Shown one piece after another: positions 1-6,692 of a DNA stretch of 21,680 bases. The notes beneath the pieces were generated by a model, which was not told where the DNA came from, searched no databases, and saw nothing but the letters and a program-made list of their open reading frames with translations. The position numbers and the translations under genes are program-made. Each line of letters starts with the position of its first letter. Within the stretch, counting starts at the first letter, position 1. Origin of the DNA: JANNMJ01 sp031426455 (lineage in GTDB: Bacteria > Bacteroidota > Bacteroidia > Cytophagales > Hymenobacteraceae); assembly GCA_031426455.1 (NCBI GenBank), contig JANPLI010000015.1, positions 1 to 21,680 on the forward strand, read 5' to 3'.

Positions 1-27
1 CGCGAAGACCAATTTAGTGTCTTCGCG
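1..27. terminator. Hairpin downstream of ruvB (possible terminator)
   Basis: A perfect 9-bp inverted repeat, CGCGAAGAC (1-9) and GTCTTCGCG (19-27), encloses a 9-nt loop. It lies 33 bp past the ruvB stop codon on the side where ruvB transcription ends. Any U-tract would fall outside the window, so the terminator role is inferred from position only. The rest of bases 28-60 shows nothing else. Confidence 0.35.
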
Positions 28-60
28 GCAAGGCCCCGCTTTTCTCTCGTAACGAGATGA

Positions 61-1098
61 TTATGCGTCGCCCCCAAACAATCCGCCTTGCTCGCCGGGC
101 GGAATTTTGCCGAGATGGCGGTAGGCCAGCTCGGTGGCTTCGCGTCCGCGGGAGGTGCGCTTGAGGTAGCCTTCCTGAATCAGGAACGGCTCATAGACTT
201 CTTCAATGGTTTCCGCTTCTTCGCCGCAGGCCGTGGCGATGGTAGAAATACCTACTGGGCCACCCTTGAACTTGTCGATAATGGTGGTCAGGATGCGATT
301 GTCCATCTCATCAAGGCCGTTCTGGTCCACGTCGAGGGCGTTGAGGCCGAACTTGGCGATTTCCACCGTGATCGTGCCGTCGCCTTTCACCTGAGCAAAG
401 TCGCGGGTGCGGCGCAGCAGGTTGTTGGCGATCCGGGGCGTGCCGCGCGAACGGCGGGCAATCTCGAAGGCCGCATCTTCGTGGATGGGCGTCCCCAGAA
501 TGGCCGCCGAGCGCAGCACGATGCCTTTCAGGAGTTGGGCGTCGTAGTATTCGAGCCGGCACGTGATGCTGAAGCGCGCCCGCAGCGGGGCCGTCAGCAT
601 CCCGGAGCGCGTGGTGGCGCCAATGAGCGTGAACGGATTCAGCCCGATCTGCACCGACCGCGCGGCGGGGCCGGAGTCGAGCATAATATCGATTTTGTAG
701 TCCTCCATCGCCGAATACAGGTACTCTTCCACCACGGGGTTCAGGCGGTGAATCTCGTCGATGAACAGCACGTCGTTTGGCTCCAGGTTGGTGAGCAGCC
801 CGGCCAGGTCGGAGGGTTTGTCCAGCACCGGCCCGGAGGTCATCTTCAGGCCCGCCGCCAGCTCATTGGCGATGATGTGCGAGAGCGTGGTTTTGCCCAG
901 GCCGGGCGGGCCGTGGAGCAGTACGTGGTCGAGGGCTTCGCGCCGCTGCCCGGCAGCTTTGACGAAGACTTTGAGGTTGGCGACGATCTTTTCCTGACCG
1001 TCGAAATCAGCAAAGGAAAGCGGGCGCAGGGCCTTGTCGATCTCCTTGTCGGAGTCGGTGAACTTGTCGGCATCGCCGCTCAGGAAGGCTTCACGCAT
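61..1098 (-). CDS. ruvB: Holliday junction branch migration ATPase RuvB
   Basis: RuvB is the AAA+ motor that, with RuvA, drives branch migration of Holliday junctions in recombinational repair in the cytoplasm. With the start chosen here (MREAFLSG) the protein has 345 aa, the usual family length. It shows Walker A GPPGLGKT (63-70), Walker B LFIDEIHR (111-118), a sensor-1 region LIGATTRSGML (158-168), PLRARF with the arginine finger (171-176), sensor 2 RGTPRIANNLLRR (218-230), and a C-terminal winged helix with GGPVG and EPFLIQEGYLKRTSRGR. The frame is open upstream to an ATG at 1161, but that start would place the coding region over a good TAnnTTTG promoter box and add 21 residues that RuvB proteins lack. 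The gene is divergent from the SOD gene. No ruvA or ruvC is visible. Confidence 0.97.
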   Translation of the reverse strand: MREAFLSGDADKFTDSDKEIDKALRPLSFADFDGQEKIVANLKVFVKAAGQRREALDHVLLHGPPGLGKTTLSHIIANELAAGLKMTSGPVLDKPSDLAGLLTNLEPNDVLFIDEIHRLNPVVEEYLYSAMEDYKIDIMLDSGPAARSVQIGLNPFTLIGATTRSGMLTAPLRARFSITCRLEYYDAQLLKGIVLRSAAILGTPIHEDAAFEIARRSRGTPRIANNLLRRTRDFAQVKGDGTITVEIAKFGLNALDVDQNGLDEMDNRILTTIIDKFKGGPVGISTIATACGEEAETIEEVYEPFLIQEGYLKRTSRGREATELAYRHLGKIPPGEQGGLFGGDA

Positions 1099-1154
1099 CA
1101 GCGGAAAAGTAGGGGAAAAATGACCCGCCCGGGGCATTCCGGTGGGGCAAGGAG

Positions 1155-1187
1155 CAAACATACGTCCGGCGCTAAAAGCTCAGGAAA
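1155..1187 (-). promoter_or_regulatory. Bacteroidota-type promoter of ruvB
   Basis: Read on the minus strand, 1162-1155 is TATGTTTG, a full match to the Bacteroidota -7 consensus TAnnTTTG. A TTTC at 1187-1184, 21 bp upstream, fits a degenerate -33 TTTG. Transcription would start about 50 nt before the ruvB ATG at 1098. The consensus is established knowledge; use of this site is inferred. Confidence 0.5.
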
Positions 1188-1334
1188 CAACGCGGCCCGG
1201 CCGATATTTACGTTGCCCCCGCGGCGCGGCAGGTCGCAGCGTTGGCCGACCCCCATTTGCCCGGCGTTGGCGTAAGGCGGGTGGCGCGCCGGGCCTACCT
1301 TGCGGCTCTCACCACCATTTAAAAATTCCTCCTG

Positions 1335-2078
1335 ATGACGAAGCGTGATTTTCTGAAAACCGGTGCCGTGGCCTCGCTGGCGGCCGTGCTGCCCGGCGTT
1401 GGCCTGGCCGGCCCCGCCCGGATCGAAAACCCCACCCACGACGGCCCGCTGGGCAAAACCAAAGTGGTCGATGACAAGGGCCAGTATATCCTGCCGCCGC
1501 TGCCTTACGCCTACAATGCATTGGAGCCGCACATCGACGAGGCCACGATGAAGCTCCACCACGACGCCCACCACGCAGCCTACGTCAAGGGGCTGAATAA
1601 GGCGCTGGACGAACTGAAAGCCGCCCGCGAGAAAAAGGATTTTTCGCTCGTGGCTCACTGGGAGCGCGAAGCGGCTTTTCACGGTTCCGGCCATTTGCTG
1701 CACACGCTGTTCTGGGACGGGATGAGTCCGGCCAAATCGGAGCGTAAGCTGAGCGAAAAACTCAGCAAGTACCTGGCGCAGAGCTTCGGCTCCTACGACG
1801 ACTTCAAGGCCCATTTCGTGGCCGCGACCACGGCCGTGGAAGGCGCCGGCTGGGGTATTCTGGCCTACGAACACGCAGCCGACCGCCTGGTGATTCTGCA
1901 AGCCGAAAAGCACCAGAATCTGGCCCTCTGGACGGCCACGCCGCTGTTGGTCTGCGATGTCTGGGAACACGCCTACTACCTCAAGTACCAGAACAAGCGC
2001 AAGGACTACTTGGAAGCGTTTTTCAACGTCATCAACTGGCCCGAAGTCAGTGCCCGGCTGGAACGGGCGTTGGGGTAG
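1335..2078 (+). CDS. Exported Fe/Mn-family superoxide dismutase
   Basis: The enzyme converts superoxide to oxygen and hydrogen peroxide. It has 247 aa, of which about 50 precede the catalytic fold (YILPPLPYAYNALEPHI from 51). Predicted metal ligands by comparison with human and E. coli MnSOD are H75, H123, D208 and H212 (DVWEHAYY). H79 and Y83 match the second-sphere His30/Tyr34. A Gln at 194 sits where MnSOD carries its active-site Gln, and the GSGHLLH region lacks the Fe-type Gln, so the protein resembles Mn enzymes or cambialistic ones. The N-terminus TKRDFLK followed by an Ala/Leu/Val stretch looks like a Tat signal with KR in place of RR, so a periplasmic location is likely. C207 replaces the usual residue before the DVWEHAYY motif. 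A weak TACCTTGC at 1296-1303 might be its -7 box. Confidence 0.95.
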   Translation: MTKRDFLKTGAVASLAAVLPGVGLAGPARIENPTHDGPLGKTKVVDDKGQYILPPLPYAYNALEPHIDEATMKLHHDAHHAAYVKGLNKALDELKAAREKKDFSLVAHWEREAAFHGSGHLLHTLFWDGMSPAKSERKLSEKLSKYLAQSFGSYDDFKAHFVAATTAVEGAGWGILAYEHAADRLVILQAEKHQNLALWTATPLLVCDVWEHAYYLKYQNKRKDYLEAFFNVINWPEVSARLERALG

Positions 2079-2176
2079 GGGAGGGGCGCCCAGGGCCGCG
2101 TGGTAATGCAACCCCGCTACGGCCGCGCGGGCCTTTGCCGCACTGCTTCAACGCTTTCATTTTACCTGATCTACTG

Positions 2177-4273
2177 ATGACTGTTTTCAACCGGACGGTG
2201 GCTTTGGCCACCAGCCTCGCCGTGCTGGCGGCGTGTTCGTCGAAGAAGCCGGCCCCCGTTGCCGCCGTAGCCGTGGCGCCGCCCGTGGCCGCCACGCCCC
2301 CGCCCCCGCCCATCGTGAAGGGTACGGGTATTAACCTCGACAACCTCGACACGTCGGTCGAACCGTGCACCGACTTCTTCAAGTATGCTAACGGCAATTG
2401 GGTGAAAAACAACCCGATACCGGGGTCGGAAGTCCGCTGGGGAGCGTTCAACGAGTTGGCTGACCGCAACAACGCCATTCTGCGGAATATTCTGGAATCG
2501 GCGGCCAAAAGCCCCGGCGCCGCCGGCACCAATCAGCAGAAAGTAGGCGATTACTACGCCTCGGCGATGGACACGATGGCCATCGAGCGCGAGGGGCTGA
2601 AACCCCTGCAAACGGAGCTGGACCGCATCAAAAACCTACGGACGCTGGCCGATCTGCAAAAGACTCTTTCGCGCCACCAGATCATCGGCACGGGCGCGCT
2701 CTTCAACGGCGGCGTAGGCCAGGACGACAAGAACTCGGAAGTCTATGCCGTCTTCGCGAGCCAGGGCGGGCTGGGTTTGCCCGACCGGGATATGTACCTC
2801 AAGACCGACAAGCGCTCGGAGACGGTGCGGAGCGAATACCGGAAATTTCTGGTGACGATCTTCAAGCTCTCCGGCGAGTCGGAGGCCGATGCCGGTAAGC
2901 ACGCCGACGCCACCCTGCGCATCGAAACCCGACTGGCGAAAGCTTCCCGCTCGCGGGTCGAACTACGCGACCCCTACGCCAACTACAACAAGCTGAGCGT
3001 GGCGGCCTTCAAGAAGCTGGTGCCTAATTTCAACGTCGACCTGATGCTGGCCGACCTGAAACTGAGCAGCACCAAGGAAGTAATCGTTGGGCAGCCGGCC
3101 TTCTTCACCGAAGCCAACACGATGCTCAAAACGGTGGGCATTCCGGACTGGCAGGCTTACCTGAAGGCGCGGCTGCTGTCGTCGTTCGCCGGAACGCTGC
3201 CCGCCGCTTACGTACAGGCCAACTTCGATTTCTACTCCAAAACCCTGAACGGCGCCAAGACGATGCAGCCCCGCTGGAAACGCGCCCTGCGCGCCACCGA
3301 TGGTGCCCTGGGTGAGGCTTTCGGCCAGCTTTACGTGGAGAAAGCCTTTACGCCCGCCGCCCGCAAGCGCGCCCAGGAACTGGTGCAAAACCTGCGCGTG
3401 GCGTTCGCCGGCCGCATCAAGCAGTTGGAGTGGATGACGCCCGCCACCAAGATCGAAGCCCAGCGCAAGCTTGATGCGATCACGGTGAAAATCGGCTACC
3501 CGGATAAGTGGAAGGACTATTCGGCCCTCCAGGTAGCCCGCACCGCTTACGCCACCAATGTGCTGCGCGCCCGCGAGTGGAGCACCTTCGATAACGCCGC
3601 CAAGTTTGGCAAGCCCGTGGACCGGATGGAGTGGGGAATGTCGCCGCCGACGGTGAACGCCTACTACAACCCGGGGATGAACGAGATCGTGTTCCCGGCC
3701 GGCATCCTGCAACCGCCGTTCTACGACCCCAATGCCGACGATGCCGTGAACTATGGGGGTATCGGCGCCGTGATCGGCCACGAAATCACCCACGGTTTCG
3801 ACGATCAGGGCCGGCTCTACGACGCCAAGGGCAACCTGAAGTCGTGGTGGACTAAAGTTGATTCCACCCAGTTCGCTCAGCGCACGGGCCTGGTGGATAA
3901 GCAGTACTCGGCCTACCAGCCGCTCGACTCGGTGTACGTGAACGGTAAGCTGACGATGGGCGAGAACATCGCCGACATCGGTGGCATCAACATCGCTTTT
4001 GATGCTTTCAAAATGACCGATCAGTACAAAAACAAGGTGAAGTACGATGGCCTGACCCCTGACCAGCGTTTCTTCCTCTCGTTTGCCCAGATCTGGCGCG
4101 TGAATGCCCGGCCGGAATACCTGCGCCAGCAGGTGGTTACGGACCCCCATTCGCCGGCGGTGTTCCGGGTCAATGGCCCGTTGTCGCTGATGCCCGCTTT
4201 CCACGACGCCTTCGGCTGTAAGCAGGGGGCCAAGATGACCTGCGTGGCGGATAAGTGCGCGAAAGTCTGGTAA
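2177..4273 (+). CDS. M13 family (neprilysin/PepO-like) zinc metallopeptidase, lipoprotein
   Basis: M13 enzymes are zinc endopeptidases that cleave oligopeptides outside the cytoplasm. The start chosen at 2177 gives 698 aa, typical of the family, and places a lipoprotein signal MTVFNRTVALATSLAVLAAC at the N-terminus with lipobox LAAC and lipidated Cys20; the longer frame from 2135 would spoil the signal peptide. A Pro/Ala/Val-rich linker (about 22-50) precedes the M13 N-terminal domain (from about VEPCTDFFKYANGNW). The catalytic domain shows NAYYNPGMNEIVFPAGIL, zinc motif HEITH (535-539) and ENIAD (596-600), giving zinc ligands H535, H539 and E596. The C-terminus CAKVW keeps the aromatic end typical of M13. 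It follows the SOD gene by 98 bp on the same strand and may be cotranscribed or separate. It ends at a strong terminator. Confidence 0.95.
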   Translation: MTVFNRTVALATSLAVLAACSSKKPAPVAAVAVAPPVAATPPPPPIVKGTGINLDNLDTSVEPCTDFFKYANGNWVKNNPIPGSEVRWGAFNELADRNNAILRNILESAAKSPGAAGTNQQKVGDYYASAMDTMAIEREGLKPLQTELDRIKNLRTLADLQKTLSRHQIIGTGALFNGGVGQDDKNSEVYAVFASQGGLGLPDRDMYLKTDKRSETVRSEYRKFLVTIFKLSGESEADAGKHADATLRIETRLAKASRSRVELRDPYANYNKLSVAAFKKLVPNFNVDLMLADLKLSSTKEVIVGQPAFFTEANTMLKTVGIPDWQAYLKARLLSSFAGTLPAAYVQANFDFYSKTLNGAKTMQPRWKRALRATDGALGEAFGQLYVEKAFTPAARKRAQELVQNLRVAFAGRIKQLEWMTPATKIEAQRKLDAITVKIGYPDKWKDYSALQVARTAYATNVLRAREWSTFDNAAKFGKPVDRMEWGMSPPTVNAYYNPGMNEIVFPAGILQPPFYDPNADDAVNYGGIGAVIGHEITHGFDDQGRLYDAKGNLKSWWTKVDSTQFAQRTGLVDKQYSAYQPLDSVYVNGKLTMGENIADIGGINIAFDAFKMTDQYKNKVKYDGLTPDQRFFLSFAQIWRVNARPEYLRQQVVTDPHSPAVFRVNGPLSLMPAFHDAFGCKQGAKMTCVADKCAKVW

Positions 4274-4295
4274 GCGGCCCGTGCCTGTCCATTCA

Positions 4296-4347
4296 AAAAA
4301 AAGCTTGCCCCCGGCTTGCCTTCGTGGCGAGCCGGGGGCAGACTTTT
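4296..4347. terminator. Strong hairpin terminator after the M13 peptidase gene
   Basis: An 11-bp perfect stem, TGCCCCCGGCT (4306-4316) with AGCCGGGGGCA (4330-4340), continues past a 2-nt mismatch into AAAAG/CTTTT. There is an A8 run on the left and TTTT on the right. It can therefore work in both directions between the convergent peptidase and TonB-like genes. Confidence 0.8.
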
Positions 4348-4500
4348 GGGGGAAATGTCGTCGTAACGTCCTGTTGGCTGTGCGGCCAGGTTTTTGGGTT
4401 CTAGCTGCAAGAGCAAAGCCACCGGTCGTGCGCTCCTGACTTCAAGTGGCCGACCATTCCTCCGCATTATACTTCCTGCGAGGCCTGTACACCAGCGGAT

Positions 4501-4526
4501 TGGCTTGTAGCTTATGGCTTGTAGCT
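4501..4526. repeat. Short tandem repeat in intergenic DNA
   Basis: The 12-mer TGGCTTGTAGCT occurs at 4501-4512 and again at 4515-4526, a 14-bp period. It lies just past the 3' end of the TonB-like gene (minus strand). No function is evident. The rest of 4348-4542 contains no convincing gene. Confidence 0.6.
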
Positions 4527-4542
4527 CGCCAAAGGCTCGTTC

Positions 4543-5901
4543 TTACCGCCCGAAGGGCACCGGAATCATCACCTTACGGGTTACCGGTTCGTCGTTCGAC
4601 TTACCCGGCACCCACTGCGGGCCGTCCTGAATTACGCGGACGGCTTCTTCGTCGCAGCCGTAGCCCAGGCCCTGCACCACCCGGAAGTTCGACAGGGTGC
4701 CGTCGGTATTCACCTGAAACTCGACCTGCACGTTGCCGCGCACGTCGGCTTTACGGCCTTCCGTCGTGAGCTTGGCAGCCCCTGCGATGTAGCTTGAATA
4801 TTTTCCGTAGCCGCCGGCTGGTTCCGGGCGCACAATTTTAGTCCGTCTCTCGGCGGCGGCAGCCGATGCCAGCGAGCGCACCGCCACCGCTTCCGCCGTG
4901 GAAAGCTGCACATTGGCCTGGCCATCGGCATTGGCGCGGGTGGTGCGCTGCACGAAGCCGGGGGCCTCCACATCCATCGTACCATCGCCGCCGATGGGCA
5001 CTTCAATCGTGTACCAGCCATCGGCGCCCGCCGATACCTTGCGGCCGGTGGCGCGCAACGTCACGGTAGCGCCCGCCACGGGCACCCCGCCGTCGGTCGT
5101 AATCTGGCCGCGCATCCGGCGGACGGTTGGCTCGGCCGGGCGTTCTACCCGCGGGGCAGCAGCAACAGCAGCCGCTGCGGCTGCGGCGCGGGCGGCTGCG
5201 GCTGCATCGGCCGCCGCCGTCTCGCGGGCCGTGCGGGCGTCATCCCGTTCCTGTCGGCGTTGTTCTTCCAGCGCCAGCAAGCGGGCTTTTTCAGCGGCGG
5301 CCGTCACGGCGGCCAGCGAATCGTTGCGGCGTTTGAGGGCTACTTCTTCCGGGTCCGGTTCATCGCTGCTGAACAGCGATTCGAAGAAGCCTTTCGGTTG
5401 CCCCTCCTCACCGGCCAGCCCGGCGGCGCGCCGTCGTTTGGCGGCAATGGCCTCTTCATCTACTGATTTGGTGTAAAAATTGGCCAACAGCCCGCCCATC
5501 AGTAGCAATGAGAGCAAGGTGCCGCCCAGCCACGTCAGCAGCCGCCGTTTGCGGCGACTGGCAGCAGCCAGTTTCGGTGCGGCGGCGGGTTCGGTTGAGG
5601 ACGGTACTTCAGGAGAATTTTCCACGATTTGCTTTTCTGGATGGTTAATGCGGTTTTCCAGCCGCTTACCCAATTCGGCTACACTGGTCTGCACGGCCGC
5701 AGGGGTGGCGGATGCGGTGCCATCAGCGGCATCGGCGTGAAACTGCGAATCGATCAGTCGCTGCTCCACGGTTCGGCTGGTAGAGCCGGTGCCATCGCTG
5801 CGCAGGTAATCGGCCAGCGCCTCCGCCGACAGAGGCGCAGGTGTAGAAGGATTCTGATCAGCAGCGGATTCAGGCGAGGAAGGGCGTTTAGGAGAAGCCA
5901 T
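4543..5901 (-). CDS. Probable membrane anti-sigma factor with CarboxypepD_reg-like and TonB-like C-terminal domains
   Basis: This 452-aa protein has an N-terminal cytoplasmic part with LSAEALADYLRSDG and TVEQRLIDSQFHADAADG (24-61), resembling the N-terminus of Bacteroidota anti-sigma factors (an xxYL...VExxL...ADAxxG pattern). A basic RRKRR (116-120) is followed by one transmembrane helix (about 121-143). A long charged and Ala-rich, probably helical stalk follows (about 188-250). Next come a beta-sandwich CarboxypepD_reg-like domain (about 263-335, GQITTDGGVPVAGATVTL) and a TonB-type C-terminal domain (about 368-451, GNVQVEFQVNTDGTLSNFRV, ending in IPVPFGR). It lies 66 bp downstream of a sigma factor gene, which supports the regulator role. 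An energy-transducing TonB is the alternative, but no ExbB or ExbD genes are nearby. The sigma-binding function is inferred. Confidence 0.75.
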   Translation of the reverse strand: MASPKRPSSPESAADQNPSTPAPLSAEALADYLRSDGTGSTSRTVEQRLIDSQFHADAADGTASATPAAVQTSVAELGKRLENRINHPEKQIVENSPEVPSSTEPAAAPKLAAASRRKRRLLTWLGGTLLSLLLMGGLLANFYTKSVDEEAIAAKRRRAAGLAGEEGQPKGFFESLFSSDEPDPEEVALKRRNDSLAAVTAAAEKARLLALEEQRRQERDDARTARETAAADAAAAARAAAAAAAVAAAPRVERPAEPTVRRMRGQITTDGGVPVAGATVTLRATGRKVSAGADGWYTIEVPIGGDGTMDVEAPGFVQRTTRANADGQANVQLSTAEAVAVRSLASAAAAERRTKIVRPEPAGGYGKYSSYIAGAAKLTTEGRKADVRGNVQVEFQVNTDGTLSNFRVVQGLGYGCDEEAVRVIQDGPQWVPGKSNDEPVTRKVMIPVPFGR

Positions 5902-5967
5902 TTAGCAGAAGGCGACGGGCACGAAGCCCGGGCAACGGGACCAAAATAAAAAGCAGCCAACCTGCAT

Positions 5968-6555
5968 TTAAGAGGGTTGGCGCATCAGCAGTAGCCGAAG
6001 CGCGCGGCGACCGTTCTGGAGCGCGCTTTTCACCTGTTTGAGGTTGAAGCCGGTTTCAGAGGCCACTTCGCGGTAGCTCTTCTCGTCCAGATAAAATAGC
6101 CGCAGGCACCGCTGCTGCACCGTGGGCAGGCTGTCCAGCCCCGTCCGCATGGCTTGCAGCTCCGCTTCTTCCAGTGCCAGCATCTCCTGATGATGCAGCG
6201 GATCGCTGATTTCCACATCGGCCCCGTCAGTCAGGTGGCGGAGCGCGTCAGGGCGGGTGGCTTTCGCGGCGCGCAGTTGCATCAGGCAGTAGTTGCGGGC
6301 CGTGGCGTAGAGCCAGCCGCTGAACTGCCGCACCGGGTGGCGGCGCAGCTCCGTGACGAGTTTTTCGAATAGCGCCATTACGGCATCCTGGGCGGCCGGC
6401 TGGTCGCGCAGATACTGATAGCAGACGCCGTAAGTCAGGTGCAGATACCGGGCGTACAGTTCGCCGAGGAGCGCCAGGTCGCCGGATTCGCGGTAGCGGG
6501 CCGCCAGGTCTTCATCGGAAACCGTTGGGTGAGCGGGCGTGGAAGTCAGAAACAA
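5968..6555 (-). CDS. RNA polymerase sigma-70 family (ECF-like) factor, TTG start
   Basis: A 195-aa alternative sigma factor that would direct core RNA polymerase to its own promoters. Region 2 spans about 28-96 (ELYARYLHLTYGVCYQYL ... FSGWLYATARNYCLMQLR). Region 4 spans about 140-190, with LDSLPTVQQRCLRLFYLDEKSYREVA and a helix-turn-helix NLKQVKSALQNGRRAL. No ATG or GTG lies between the upstream in-frame stop (6589-6591) and region 2; the only standard initiator is TTG at 6553-6555, so translation probably begins there. It is the first gene of a two-gene unit with the membrane anti-sigma-like gene, 66 bp apart. Regulation by that partner is likely. The target genes cannot be told from the sequence. 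Confidence 0.88.
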   Translation of the reverse strand: MFLTSTPAHPTVSDEDLAARYRESGDLALLGELYARYLHLTYGVCYQYLRDQPAAQDAVMALFEKLVTELRRHPVRQFSGWLYATARNYCLMQLRAAKATRPDALRHLTDGADVEISDPLHHQEMLALEEAELQAMRTGLDSLPTVQQRCLRLFYLDEKSYREVASETGFNLKQVKSALQNGRRALRLLLMRQPS

Positions 6556-6604
6556 GGGGAGGCGAGAGAAAGCGTTAGCGGGGGCAAGTTACGTTTCAGG
6601 TTGC

Positions 6605-6670
6605 TTGTTTCTAGTTGTTCGTTGTTGATTGCCTTCAAGAGAACTAACCAGCAACCAGCAACTAAAACCC
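6605..6670. terminator. Imperfect low-complexity inverted repeat after proS
   Basis: GTTTCTAGTTGTTCGTTG and onward (6607-6630) pairs imperfectly with AACCAGCAACCAGCAACTAAAAC (6647-6669): about 20 of 24 positions match, with a one-base bulge, around a 15-nt loop. It lies between the proS stop (6693) and the sigma gene start (6555), both on the minus strand, so it may terminate proS transcription. Its low-complexity GTT/AAC composition differs from the surrounding GC-rich DNA. Confidence 0.45.
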
Positions 6671-6692
6671 CAAAACCATAAACCAAAAACTC

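Noticed and set aside
88..1275. 395-codon open frame on the plus strand
   Set aside because: It is antisense to ruvB, whose family motifs are unmistakable; the antisense product has no recognisable features. Long antisense frames are expected at this GC content.
1098..2111. 337-codon open frame on the minus strand
   Set aside because: It lies opposite the superoxide dismutase gene and has no family resemblance or plausible start; a GC-driven shadow.
2963..4204. 413-codon open frame on the minus strand
   Set aside because: Antisense to the M13 peptidase catalytic region, rich in His/Arg/Val as typical for mirrored codons; no domain.
5155..5215. GCN-type trinucleotide repeat as a possible microsatellite
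   Set aside because: It encodes the Ala-rich stalk of the TonB-like protein with mixed codons (GCA, GCC, GCG, GCT on the coding strand), so it is not a uniform slippage tract.
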